From assembly GCF_042767895.1 (NCBI RefSeq), contig NC_091553.1:46752389-46782388 (forward strand): 30,000 bases of DNA, read 5' to 3'. Shown here piece by piece: positions 1-24,100 of the stretch. A program made the translations under genes and the position numbers. The stretch comes from Penaeus vannamei (taxonomy: Eukaryota; Arthropoda; Malacostraca; Decapoda; Penaeidae). Every line of letters starts with the position of its first letter. The stretch's first letter is position 1. The notes beneath the pieces were generated by a model that saw only the letters and a program-made list of their open reading frames with translations, had not been told where the DNA came from and ran no database searches.

Positions 1-9
1 ATAGAGAAA

Positions 10-210
10 TCACGAGTAGAAAAATCAAAAGATAAAGATCAGAAAAAATGAATAACAGAAAAATAGAAAAATAAAGAATAGAAAAAAGTGAATAACAGAA
101 AAATCGAAAAATAAAGAATAGAAAAAAAGTGAATAACAGAAAAATAGAAAAATAAAGAATAGAAAAAAGTGAATAACAGAAAAATAGAAAAATAAAGAAT
201 AGAAAATAGT
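10..210. repeat. A-rich 40-bp tandem repeat
   Basis: The motif GAATAACAGAAAAAT recurs at about 50, 90, 131 and 171, a period of 40-41 bp. A decayed unit precedes it. The last unit runs without a gap into the G-rich array. The array continues to or past the left window edge. Confidence 0.8.
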
Positions 211-1118
211 CACCGAGACACGGACCAGGGGGAAGGGGAAGGGGGAGGGAGGGAGGAGGGGTCGGGGGGTCGCCGGACCAGGGGGAGGGGGAATGGGGAA
301 GGAGGGGGGGTGGATGTCGCCGAGCCACGGACCAGGGGGAGGGGGAAGGGGAGGGAGGGAGGGGGGAGGGGGATGTCGCCGATCCACGGACCAGGGGGAG
401 GGAGGGAGGGGGGGAGTCGCCGAGCCACGGACCATGGGGAGGGGGAAGTGGAGGGAGGGAGGGGGGAGGGGGATGTCGCCGATCCACGGACCAGGGGGAG
501 GGGGAATGGGGAGATAGGGGGGGGAGGGGGGGATGTCGCTGAGCCACGGACCAGGGGAGGGGGAAGGGGGAGGGAGGGGGGGAGGGAGTCGCCAAGCCAC
601 GGACCAGGGGAAGGGGGAAGGGGGGAGGGGAAGGGGGAGGGAGGGAGGGAGGGGGAGTCACCGAGCCACGGAACAGGGGGAGGGGGAAGGGGAAGGGGGA
701 GGGAGGGAGGGGAGGTCACCGAGCCACGGAACCAGGGGTCGAGGGAAGGGGGAGGGAGGGGGGGATGTCGCCGAGCCACGGAACCAGGGGGAGGGGAAGG
801 GGAGGGGGGAGGGAGGTCGCCGATCCATGGAACCAGGGGGAGGAGGAAGGAGGGGGAAGGGGGAGGGAGGGGGAGTCACCGAGCCACGGACCAGGGGGAG
901 GGGGAAGGGGAGATGGGGGAGGGAGGGGAGGGGTCACCGAGCCTCGGACCAGGGGAGGGGGAAGGGGGAGGGATGGGTGGGAGTCGCCGAGCCACGGACC
1001 AGTGGGAGGGGAAGGGGGAGGGAGGGAGGGGGGGGGTCGCCGATCCACGGACCAATGGGAGGGAAGGGGAAGGGGGAGGGAGGGGGGAGGTCACCAAGCC
1101 ACGGAACCAGGGGTCGAG
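211..1118. repeat. G-rich minisatellite, about 17 units of 39-69 bp
   Basis: Each unit has a conserved core GTCGCCGAGCCACGGACCAG (variants GATCCACGG, GTCACCGAG) followed by a variable run of GGGGGAGGGGGAAGGGG type. Cores start near 211, 268, 317, 376, 415, 475, 534, 588, 657, 714, 767, 816, 874, 931, 982, 1036 and 1090. The runs meet the four-G-tract rule for G-quadruplexes on the plus strand. The open frames here, Gly/Arg-rich on plus and Pro-rich on minus, follow from the composition and are not credible genes. Confidence 0.9.
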
Positions 1119-1244
1119 AATATTGTCGTTCCGTTTAATAATATAGCGATGATTATTCACATGGAGAGCGGGACGGGGTTGAATATTTGGAATATCAATG
1201 GGTCCACAGGCGATGGATGTCTCGCGTTCTGGTTAAAGGCGGGA

Positions 1245-1615
1245 AGCTCTTTGTCTGTCTGTCTGTTTCTTGTTTTTGTCTGTCTGTCTGTTTCTTGTCT
1301 TTGTCTTTCTGTCTTTTTCTTCTTGTCAGTCTATCTGTCTGTTTCTTTCTTCTTGTCTTTGTCTTCTTGCCTCTGTCTGTATGTCTGTCTCTTTCGTGTC
1401 TTTGTCTTTCTGTCTGTTTCTTTTTGTCTCCGTCTGTTTGTCTCTTTTTTCTTATCTCTGTCTGTTTGCCTGTCTATCTGTCTTTTTGTCTCTCTCTCTT
1501 CCTTTTCTTTCTGTCTGTCTCCCCGTCGGTATCTCTGTCTGTCAGTATCTTTCTCTTTTATCTCTGTCAGTCTGTCTTCTCTCTCTCTTTCTCTTTCTCT
1601 CTCTCTCTCCTCGTT
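1245..1615. repeat. Degenerate TCTG/TTTC pyrimidine microsatellite
   Basis: The plus strand is nearly all T, C and G in TCTG, TTTC and TCTC motifs, ending in a purer TCTC tract near 1575-1611. No protein-like feature is seen; the Ser/Leu/Cys/Val-rich frames are compositional. Confidence 0.85.
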
Positions 1616-2854
1616 TTAGCTATGTGTGGTCGTGTATCGTCTACATAAATGTATATATACACAATGTATTCAGATCATAAACTGTTATGCATATTAACGC
1701 TTACAATTAAGGTAATTGACTCAAACTTCTGATATTTTTAACTGTTTTGACTGAGCAGTTGAAGAAAAGACACTGTTTTGCTGTCCATACATTATGCACT
1801 AGTAATATTTTCATAAATTTCTTAGATTATATGATATACATTTGGTTAAGTAATCAAAAAGGAAAAGAGAAAATAATGAAAGAATAAAGGCATGAATTTT
1901 TCTTCAAATAGTTTTTTTTTCCTTTTTATTCTACATTGATAAAATTCTCTTATGGTAAAATAAAGAATAGAATGGAAAATTAAAATGAAATTCACTTAAG
2001 AGAGCATCAAAAATATGGTATATTGTACCATATTCCATTTCAATAAGGAACAAATTGACAGATTTTTGACTGATTCTGCTAATAACTTATCATAGAAAAC
2101 AAAAACTCAATTTGCTGTTTTATTTCTATCTATTTTGTTCATATTTATCAGCTTATTCAATTATTCTTTTGATGTTATTGTCATTTCTTTCAATTTCTTG
2201 CAAGATGTCTGTTTGGAAATTCCAACGAAACGACAATAAACTTATAAAATATAAACACGATGTGATAATATATGAATAAAATAATTAATGTTAATATCAA
2301 TTTTATCATTATTTGGATTAATTAGCTGAAGGTTGCTTTTTTTATCATTTAGCTTGATGATAAACAGACAACATATTTATCATTATACCTGATTTGTGCC
2401 ATTAGAAAAAAAAAATTGTACTTTTTGAAAATAAATGTTGAGTCTAGGTTTAAATTGGCAACATTCATGTCTGGTCGGTGCTATTTTTGAGAATATTTAT
2501 TTTCTTTCATAATGCTTATATCAATTAAAGGCTTCAAGAACAAGACTTTCGAATACTGTTCATTAATAATTTAATCGTTAAAATATCAACTGAAGAATTC
2601 GTATTGGCAAGAAGGTGAAATATGCTACAGAATTATGATACTAATATTACTACTAATAATAACAATAATACTAATACTAATTCTAATAATAATTGTAAGT
2701 GGATATGATTTAACGATTGGAAAAAAATCACCGGTTATTTAAATATTTATTCATGACTTTTCTACACGAGTGTAAACAAATCATCTCGAGTTGCCAGGTG
2801 TCGCAATTGTAAAAGTCTGTATCACGTATATAATTATGTTTGTTTCCAAAAAGT

Positions 2855-3040
2855 TCGGGTCAAAACTTAAATATTACTGAATATTTGATGAAAAAAAAAA
2901 TCAATAGCCAAATTTGACAATAATTTTATAATAATAAGGAAATTTCAAGGTTCAAAATTTGAATATTACAGAATATTTATTGAAGAAAAAAAAACTACAA
3001 AATCAACGGCTAAGTTTACCAATAACTTAATAACAAAAGG
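2855..3040. repeat. Diverged tandem duplication, about 90 bp
   Basis: Two direct copies (about 2855-2940 and 2950-3040) share the order TCAAAAnTTnAATATTAC, GAATATTT, an A-run, ATCAA, GGCTAAGTTT-like and ATAACTTAATAA-like segments, with many differences and small indels. Confidence 0.6.
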
Positions 3041-3221
3041 GAAAATGTTATTGAAACAACCGTTGAACATGAAGTCACCATGTTTATTACGAGCCAAGGA
3101 AACAGTAATAGAAATAACACAGGATGATATATGCTATAATAAATATCATAATCACAAATGCAAGAAAAAGCAGCCAATGCTCATTTTACTTTACAGTTTG
3201 GTGTAAAACCTTAAATGAGGG

Positions 3222-3274
3222 TTCAACAAGGTTCATCTTCTATTTACAGTGTGGTGAACTTGAACCTTGTTGAA
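3222..3274. repeat. Perfect 14-bp inverted repeat with 25-nt loop
   Basis: TTCAACAAGGTTCA at 3222-3235 is the exact reverse complement of TGAACCTTGTTGAA at 3261-3274. No associated protein or transposon ends are seen. Confidence 0.75.
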
Positions 3275-4994
3275 GTGTGTTAAAGGCTTTTTTTTCGTCA
3301 CTGAGTTCTTTACACATTACTAACAAAAATGGATGCGTTTGGATACCTCTAAGGATATGTGGACTGATGGGTGCCTATCTCGTCTGGTCTTTACGCTATG
3401 ACCTTCTCAGTTTCATATGGAGTGACATGAGATTCTTATTTATAATCCTCTACCTGACCCACTTTCTTCACGGCTTTACCAACGCGAAAATAGCCACATA
3501 CACCTTTTTATTAATTTTTTTTTTCATGTCAAAGAGGAACTACCCATTGTACAATACACATTAATGCACCGCTGTATTATTATGCCTTTTCTCTCATCCA
3601 AACACATCCACAAAACTTAAATCTGTAACTGTTTTGTCTTCTCTCTCTCTATCTATCTAGTCACCGGTTTCTCTTCCTCTTCAAACGCTGCATATGGCCC
3701 AGACAAGTCATCAGTATAAGAAAGATTAAGCCATGTGCAAGTTTGTTTACATGATTTCCATTTTAATCTCTTAAAAAATGCCTTATAGCAGGAGGGAATG
3801 CTTTTAAAAAGGATTTTGTTGGTCAGGTACACGGGGATTGAGTATGAAATCTGAGTGAGTCGGGGTATAACATCAATAAAAAGAAAATTTTGCTTCTATA
3901 AAATGGCAATGATAACATGAACCTAGTGTGAGATCCGTCTACCTCAGCAGGAAAATCCTTCTTCAAAAGACCATTTCACTTTTTCTTCTTCTGTGTCAAA
4001 AAGGAACATGTTTTAGGCTGAGGGAACGTCAAGCAAAAGTGTTGACCCTTCCCTCGCCTCCTCACTAGTTACAAAATATGTGTATTATAACAGTAATACG
4101 TTATTGCAAGCACCTGGAAGACAGGCATCTCAATTCTTTTGGTTACTACTCTCTGGGTTTCCGTAAACAATAACAAATCTCGCTTAAAATGACGAATAGA
4201 TTCCAATAGTGTCTTCTGCTGTGATACAATTTGGTTGCCTTGACCCCTCATCGTCCAAGTTCAATGTTACTTATATAAACCATTGTTTGTGTACTTAACA
4301 CTACTTGATATCTGATTCTGTTTTATAAAAATATGACACATTCCATCTCAACAATGACACACGCTTTTAAAATATCACTTAGCATGGCAAATGATGCATT
4401 AAAACAGTACCTAATATCCAGGAATTTCACACGATTCAATGAAAGGATGAAAGAGGCTTAAATTTTTACCTTACCTATGTTAGTTACCGTTGATGTTAAC
4501 TGCTGGAAAGTGCATTCGTCTCGTATATATTATGCACTTTTTAGGTCACCCAATAAGTAGGAAAAAAAACAAAAACAAATTTACAATACATAAAAAAACA
4601 GGAGGTAAGTCCTTATATACTCGTAAATATATGCATGTTTTTTTTTAATAATGATTGTTACATGCATAAGATCACGTATATATAATATTAACAGGCAATT
4701 ATCTAACAAACTAAAATCAGCCAATTTTTTAAATATGCAAAAACGCTCTTAATGAATAAACTTTTAATCATCATCATAAGAAACAGACTTTTACTTTTTT
4801 TTAATATGTTTATCTATCTGATGTGATTGATATTGATGCAATATACAAGGAGATGATGTTAATGACATACTATGTGTATTAAAGTCTGTGCTAACTAGAA
4901 AAAGATGTTTCGCTATATTGTGACAGTGATTATAAAAAAGATATCTCATTCAAAGGTAAGGAAAATATGTATCTTATTGTATTACGAGAAAGGA

Positions 4995-4995
<1 letters not shown>

Positions 4996-5025
<30 letters not shown>
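4996..5025. repeat. Poly-A run of 30
   Basis: An uninterrupted run of 30 A residues on the plus strand. It could be a retroelement tail, but I see no recognisable element 5' of it. Confidence 0.9.
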
Positions 5026-5028
<3 letters not shown>

Positions 5029-5352
5029 AGATAGAGAAATAAAAAAATCATATTATTTATATCGCCGAAGTTTCTTCTCGAAGCTTTCTCATCATAAACT
5101 GCAATATGTAAAAATCTCACTATAATGATAGGCCGAGATAATGAAGAAAAGAGAAAATTCTGCTCTATATCTCTTGCTATCAAAGCGGGTTAAATTACTG
5201 CGTGTGCTTGTGAATCATTGAAATTAAAATTCGGTGGCTTATCAAAATAATATCTATTAATTGGGTTTTCTACGGTTGTTCTGAGATTAAAATGTTCTAA
5301 AGGAATGTTGGGATTCGTTTCATCGTGGGATATATACATATGTACGTAGATA

Positions 5353-5436
<84 letters not shown>
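5353..5436. repeat. Compound (TACA)n-(TA)n microsatellite
   Basis: Seven TACA units (5353-5380) are followed by 28 TA units (5381-5436). Short frames over it on both strands are artefacts. Confidence 0.95.
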
Positions 5437-5441
<5 letters not shown>

Positions 5442-6543
5442 CCATGCAATCTCTGCTTATCAACTGAAACATTGACGGATTTCAATGGTGATTTAATGTG
5501 TAATATCCAGTAATAAAGACAATAAAAATAAACAAACTTGTTCTTTCTTCGGCTGTAACTGAACTGAAAGGGTTAATAATAGTCCGTAGTCCGTCGCAGC
5601 CACTCCCTCTGTCACCCACGTGTCTATTAATCCCTCGTAAATTGCTAGTAAGGCTGAGTCTGTTAACTAAATAGCAGGAGACGGTTTTCCCTGGAAGGCT
5701 CTCAAAAATGGACTTGGGATAATCCTATTTACATATAAATATAATCCTTAAACAATAAACCAGAAAGGGGTTAGTATAGAAATGCCACTTTAGGGTACAA
5801 ACGAGTTAAAAAAAAGGTGGCTGGTAGTCGCGTCAATTCAGTACATATAAAAAAAACATTTTATTATTATTTTTTTAAATCAAATTTCCCAAATAAATAC
5901 ATTTTCTTTAAATCATATACCTCAAGTCCATTTCTAAGTCACCTACTAGCCTAATATGCCACAACCTTATCTGACTCAAAATTACTAACAACTTATCATG
6001 CGGTACAATAATAATAACAGACATTTTTTTTATACAGAGTCCATCGTAGGGAAGCTGTTCTATGGAGTTTTAATTGGCTGACACGGCTACCTTAATTATC
6101 TTATCACATCCCATCACTGGCCTTCATGCTAGGGTTGCTAAGTTAATTTACCTCATGTTTCGTCTTTCAAGATTTTCCCCCCATAATATGACATGACAAA
6201 AAAGAGTGACTGTTCAAATTATGGTCTAGGGTTTGTGTCACTTCTTTAAGATTAAAAAAAAAAAAAAGTTATATTATTGGATTAATGGTTAAAAAAAAAC
6301 TCCCTTTTTCTTCACGAATACTTACATCAGCAACGTATCACAGTGATGAAAATAATACCTTTTTGGAATGTTTTCTGCTCCTTGAACCAGAGTAGGTAAA
6401 TATTTTTTGGCACAGAATACCACGGGTAACAGGTATAACTCTCACATAAACCTATGTCACTGATAATCTCTCAGAATAAATAAACCCCAAAAAAGAGAAG
6501 AAGAATTAATAAAGTTATTACAGGCGCGACTCGCAGCACGCCA

Positions 6544-6549
6544 TTTAAT
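6544..6549 (-). promoter_or_regulatory. Possible polyadenylation signal ATTAAA
   Basis: ATTAAA reads on the minus strand about 30 nt after the TAG stop. A T/GT-rich stretch follows at about 6510-6470 (TTTTTTGGGGTTTATTT), as expected for a downstream element. Composition changes from GC-rich to AT-rich at this point. The 3' UTR would be very short. Alternatives are ATTAAA at 6074-6069 and AATAAA at 5865-5860. Confidence 0.35.
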
Positions 6550-6578
6550 ACCCTTCAAGTCCAATGGCGCGATGGCCC

Positions 6579-17891
<11,313 letters not shown>

Positions 17892-18131
17892 CTGAGGGGG
17901 AAGGAACAGACAAGATAGGAAGGGGTCACGAGAATCAGGCGGCGAACCCCAGAGCGAAGGGACACAGACACGGCAAGAGTGAATGGCAAGCGTGACCTGA
18001 GTTATGCCAGGAAGAGGTCGTGAATGCTGGTTGATGCCTTCAGGAAAAGTGGCGATTTCTGAGGAAGGAAAGCCCGGGCAACGTTGCAGACGCTGAGGAT
18101 GGACCCGTCGGTTGAAATGATGGAACTAAAT
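17892..18131 (-). other. Splice acceptor of exon A and flanking sequence before the satellite
   Basis: The sense strand shows TTGTCTGTTCCTTCCCCCTC followed by AG (17893-17892). About 240 bp of balanced composition separate this from the 32-bp array. No ATG is present on the sense strand here, so I do not see a first exon. The array starts from a partial unit (GGAACTAAATTG) at 18122-18133. Confidence 0.6.
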
Positions 18132-21100
18132 TGTGTTTGCAATAATGGAACCAAATTGAATACTGTGTTTGCAATAATGAATCCAAATTGAATACTGTGT
18201 TTGCAATAATGGAACCAAATTGGATACTGTGTTTGCAATAATGAAACCAAATTGAATACTGTGTTTGCAATAATGGAACCAAATTGAATACTGTGTTTGC
18301 AATAATGGAACCAAATTGGATACTGTGTTTGCAATAATGAAACCAAATTGAATACTGTGTTTGCAATAATGAAACCAAATTGGATACTGTGTTTGCAATA
18401 ATGGAACCAAATTGGATACTGTGTTTGCAATAATGGAACCAAATTGAATACTGTGTTTGCAATAATGGAACCAAATTGAATACTGTGTTTGCAATAATGA
18501 AACCAAATTGAATACTGTGTTTGCAATAATGAAACCAAATTGAATACTGTGTTTGCAATAATGAAACCAAATTGGATACTGTGTTTGCAATAATGGAACC
18601 AAATTGGATACTGTGCTTGCAATAATGGAACCAAATTGAATACTGTGTTTGCAATAATGGAACCAAATTGAATACTGTGTTTGCAATAATGAAACCAAAT
18701 TGAATACTGTGTTTGCAATAATGGAACCAAATTGAATACTGTGTTTGCAATAATGAAACCAAATTGGATACTGTGTTTGCAATAATGGAACCAAATTGGA
18801 TACTGTGTTTGCAATAATGGAACCAAATTGAATACTGTGTTTGCAATAATGGAACCAAATTGAATACTGTGTTTGCAATAATGAAACCAAATTGAATACT
18901 GTGTTTGCAATAATGGAACCAAATTGAATACTGTGTTTGCAATAATGGAACCAAATTGAATACTGTGTTTGCAATAATGGAACCAAATTGAATACTGTGT
19001 TTGCAATAATGGAACCAAATTGAATACTGTGTTTGCAATAATGGAACCAAATTGGATACTGTGTTTGCAATAATGGAACCAAATTGGATACTGTGTTTGC
19101 AATAATGGAACCAAATTGGATACTGTGTTTGCAATAATGAAACCAAATTGGATGCTGTGTTTGCAATAATGGAACCAAATTGAATACTGTGTTTGCAATA
19201 ATGGAACCAAATTGGATACTGTGTTTGCAATAATGGAACCAAATTGGATGCTGTGTTTGCAATAATGGAACCAAATTGGATACTGTGTTTGCAATAATGG
19301 AACCAAATTGAATGCTGTGTTTGCAATAATGAAACCAAATTGAATACTGTGTTTGCAATAATGGAACCAAATTGAATACTGTGTTTGCAATAATGAAACC
19401 AAATTGAATACTGTGTTTGCAATAATGAAACCAAATTGAATACTGTGTTTGCAATAATGGAACCAAATTGGATACTGTGTTTGCAATAATGGAACCAAAT
19501 TGGATACTGTGTTTGCAATAATGGAACCAAATTGGATACTGTGTTTGCAATAATGGAACCAAATTGGATACTGTGTTTGCAATAATGGAACCAAATTGGA
19601 TGCTGTGTTTGCAATAATGAAACCAAATTGAATACTGTGTTTGCAATAATGAAACCAAATTGAATACTGTGTTTGCAATAATGGAACCAAATTGAATACT
19701 GTGTTTGCAATAATGGAACCAAATTGGATACTGTGTTTGCAATAATGAAACCAAATTGAATACTGTGTTTGCAATAATGAAACCAAATTGAATACTGTGT
19801 TTGCAATAATGAAACCAAATTGAATACTGTGTTTGCAATAATGAAACCAAATTGAATACTGTGTTTGCAATAATGAAACCAAATTGAATACTGTGTTTGC
19901 AATAATGGAACCAAATTGAATACTGTGTTTGCAATAATGAAACCAAATTGAATACTGTGTTTGCAATAATGGAACCAAATTGAATACTGTGTTTGCAATA
20001 ATGGAACCAAATTGGATACTGTGTTTGCAATAATGGAACCAAATTGGATACTGTGTTTGCAATAATGGAACCAAATTGGATACTGTGTTTGCAATAATGG
20101 AACCAAATTGGATACTGTGTTTGCAATAATGGAACCAAATTGAATACTGTGTTTGCAATAATGGAACCAAATTGGATACTGTGTTTGCAATAATGGAACC
20201 AAATTGAATACTGTGTTTGCAATAATGGAACCAAATTGAATACTGTGTTTGCAATAATGGAACCAAATTGGATACTGTGTTTGCAATAATGGAACCAAAT
20301 TGGATACTGTGTTTGCAATAATGGAACCAAATTGGATACTGTGTTTGCAATAATGAAACCAAATTGGATACTGTGTTTGCAATAATGGAACCAAATTGAA
20401 TACTGTGTTTGCAATAATGAAACCAAATTGAATACTGTGTTTGCAATAATGGAACCAAATTGAATACTGTGTTTGCAATAATGGAACCAAATTGGATACT
20501 GTGTTTGCAATAATGGAACCAAATTGAATACTGTGTTTGCAATAATGGAACCAAATTGAATACTGTGTTTGCAATAATGAAACCAAATTGGATACTGTGT
20601 TTGCAATAATGGAACCAAATTGAATACTGTGTTTGCAATAATGGAACCAAATTGGATACTGTGTTTGCAATAATGAAACCAAATTGAATACTGTGTTTGC
20701 AATAATGAAACCAAATTGAATACTGTGTTTGCAATAATGAAACCAAATTGGATACTGTGTTTGCAATAATGGAACCAAATTGGATACTGTGTTTGCAATA
20801 ATGAAACCAAATTGGATGCTGTGTTTGCAATAATGAAACCAAATTGAATACTGTGTTTGCAATAATGAAACCAAATTGGATACTGTGTTTGCAATAATGG
20901 AACCAAATTGAATACTGTGTTTGCAATAATGGAACCAAATTGGATACTGTGTTTGCAATAATGGAACCAAATTGAATACTGTGTTTGCAATAATGGAACC
21001 AAATTGAATACTGTGTTTGCAATAATGGAACCAAATTGGATACTGTGTTTGCAATAATGGAACCAAATTGGATACTGTGTTTGCAATAATGGAACCAAAT

Positions 21101-24100
21101 TGGATACTGTGTTTGCAATAATGGAACCAAATTGGATGCTGTGTTTGCAATAATGGAACCAAATTGAATACTGTGTTTGCAATAATGGAACCAAATTGGA
21201 TACTGTGTTTGCAATAATGGAACCAAATTGGATACTGTGTTTGCAATAATGGAACCAAATTGGATACTGTGTTTGCAATAATGGAACCAAATTGGATACT
21301 GTGTTTGCAATAATGGAACCAAATTGGATACTGTGCTTGCAATAATGGAACCAAATTGAATACTGTGTTTGCAATAATGAAACCAAATTGAATACTGTGT
21401 TTGCAATAATGGAACCAAATTGAATACTGTGTTTGCAATAATGAAACCAAATTGAATACTGTGTTTGCAATAATGAAACCAAATTGAATACTGTGTTTGC
21501 AATAATGAAACCAAATTGAATACTGTGTTTGCAATAATGGAACCAAATTGAATACTGTGTTTGCAATAATGAAACCAAATTGAATACTGTGTTTGCAATA
21601 ATGAAACCAAATTGAATACTGTGTTTGCAATAATGAAACCAAATTGAATACTGTGTTTGCAATAATGAAACCAAATTGAATACTGTGTTTGCAATAATGG
21701 AACCAAATTGGATACTGTGTTTGCAATAATGAAACCAAATTGAATACTGTGTTTGCAATAATGAAACCAAATTGAATACTGTGTTTGCAATAATGAAACC
21801 AAATTGAATACTGTGTTTGCAATAATGGAACCAAATTGGATACTGTGTTTGCAATAATGAAACCAAATTGAATACTGTGTTTGCAATAATGAAACCAAAT
21901 TGAATACTGTGTTTGCAATAATGAAACCAAATTGAATACTGTGTTTGCAATAATGGAACCAAATTGAATACTGTGTTTGCAATAATGAAACCAAATTGAA
22001 TACTGTGTTTGCAATAATGAAACCAAATTGGATGCTGTGTTTGCAATAATGAAACCAAATTGAATACTGTGTTTGCAATAATGAAACCAAATTGAATACT
22101 GTGTTTGCAATAATGGAACCAAATTGAATACTGTGTTTGCAATAATGAAACCAAATTGGATGCTGTGTTTGCAATAATGGAACCAAATTGAATACTGTGT
22201 TTGCAATAATGGAACCAAATTGAATACTGTGTTTGCAATAATGGAACCAAATTGAATACTGTGTTTGCAATAATGGAACCAAATTGAATACTGTGTTTGC
22301 AATAATGGAACCAAATTGAATACTGTGTTTGCAATAATGAAACCAAATTGAATACTGTGTTTGCAATAATGGAACCAAATTGAATACTGTGTTTGCAATA
22401 ATGGAACCAAATTGGATACTGTGTTTGCAATAATGGAACCAAATTGAATACTGTGTTTGCAATAATGGAACCAAATTGGATACTGTGTTTGCAATAATGG
22501 AACCAAATTGGATACTGTGTTTGCAATAATGGAACCAAATTGGATACTGTGTTTGCAATAATGGAACCAAATTGGATACTGTGTTTGCAATAATGAAACC
22601 AAATTGGATACTGTGTTTGCAATAATGAAACCAAATTGGATACTGTGTTTGCAATAATGAAACCAAATTGAATACTGTGTTTGCAATAATGAAACCAAAT
22701 TGAATACTGTGTTTGCAATAATGGAACCAAATTGAATACTGTGTTTGCAATAATGAAACCAAATTGAATACTGTGTTTGCAATAATGAAACCAAATTGGA
22801 TGCTGTGTTTGCAATAATGAAACCAAATTGAATACTGTGTTTGCAATAATGAAACCAAATTGAATACTGTGTTTGCAATAATGGAACCAAATTGGATACT
22901 GTGTTTGCAATAATGAAACCAAATTGGATGCTGTGTTTGCAATAATGAAACCAAATTGAATACTGTGTTTGCAATAATGAAACCAAATTGAATACTGTGT
23001 TTGCAATAATGAAACCAAATTGGATGCTGTGTTTGCAATAATGAAACCAAATTGAATACTGTGTTTGCAATAATGAAACCAAATTGAATACTGTGTTTGC
23101 AATAATGGAACCAAATTGAATACTGTGTTTGCAATAATGAAACCAAATTGAATACTGTGTTTGCAATAATGAAACCAAATTGAATACTGTGTTTGCAATA
23201 ATGAAACCAAATTGAATACTGTGTTTGCAATAATGAAACCAAATTGAATACTGTGTTTGCAATAATGAAACCAAATTGAATACTGTGTTTGCAATAATGG
23301 AACCAAATTGGATACTGTGTTTGCAATAATGGAACCAAATTGAATACTGTGTTTGCAATAATGAAACCAAATTGAATACTGTGTTTGCAATAATGAAACC
23401 AAATTGAATACTGTGTTTGCAATAATGGAACCAAATTGAATACTGTGTTTGCAATAATGAAACCAAATTGAATACTGTGTTTGCAATAATGAAACCAAAT
23501 TGAATACTGTGTTTGCAATAATGAAACCAAATTGAATACTGTGTTTGCAATAATGAAACCAAATTGAATACTGTGTTTGCAATAATGAAACCAAATTGAA
23601 TACTGTGTTTGCAATAATGAAACCAAATTGAATACTGTGTTTGCAATAATGAAACCAAATTGAATACTGTGTTTGCAATAATGAAACCAAATTGAATACT
23701 GTGTTTGCAATAATGAAACCAAATTGAATACTGTGTTTGCAATAATGAAACCAAATTGAATACTGTGTTTGCAATAATGAAACCAAATTGAATACTGTGT
23801 TTGCAATAATGAAACCAAATTGAATACTGTGTTTGCAATAATGAAACCAAATTGAATACTGTGTTTGCAATAATGAAACCAAATTGAATACTGTGTTTGC
23901 AATAATGAAACCAAATTGAATACTGTGTTTGCAATAATGAAACCAAATTGAATACTGTGTTTGCAATAATGAAACCAAATTGAATACTGTGTTTGCAATA
24001 ATGAAACCAAATTGAATACTGTGTTTGCAATAATGGAACCAAATTGAATACTGTGTTTGCAATAATGAAACCAAATTGAATACTGTGTTTGCAATAATGA

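Larger units (their letters stand above)
1620..6540. other. AT-rich non-coding region
   Basis: About 4.9 kb of AT-rich sequence. I find no convincing exon, RNA gene or transposon protein in it. Open frames are short, lack domains, and often start at non-ATG codons. It holds a trinucleotide-like TAA stretch near 2636-2695, the diverged duplication at 2855-3040, a hairpin at 3222-3274, a poly-A run and a TACA/TA microsatellite. Its right end may contain the 3' UTR and terminator of the minus-strand gene. Confidence 0.6.

Noticed and set aside
1..1118. Telomeric or subtelomeric repeat
   Set aside because: The units are 40 bp and about 55 bp and do not contain the arthropod TTAGG telomere motif in tandem.
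293..1146. Gly/Arg-rich frames on plus and Pro-rich frames on minus
   Set aside because: Several overlapping frames on both strands are open because of the G-rich repeat composition; there is no start context, domain or splice evidence.
1187..1680. Cys/Ser/Leu/Val-rich frames
   Set aside because: Pyrimidine microsatellite composition; several frames open at once.
3277..3564. 95-codon frame with hydrophobic stretches
   Set aside because: Starts at GTG, AT-rich composition, no recognised domain, and no flanking coding context.
4069..4251. 60-codon minus-strand frame
   Set aside because: Short, no recognised domain and no flanking exon signals, although residue composition is not obviously low-complexity.
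4996..5025. Retrotransposon insertion tail
   Set aside because: No upstream element sequence or target-site duplication recognised; a simple poly-A run is enough.
5297..5513. Tyr/Ile-rich frames on both strands
   Set aside because: Translation of the TACA/TA microsatellite.
17892..17989. Extension of exon A upstream as a signal peptide
   Set aside because: The only possible start is TTG, the segment has Arg residues within the hydrophobic part, and a strong polypyrimidine-AG acceptor lies at 17893-17892.
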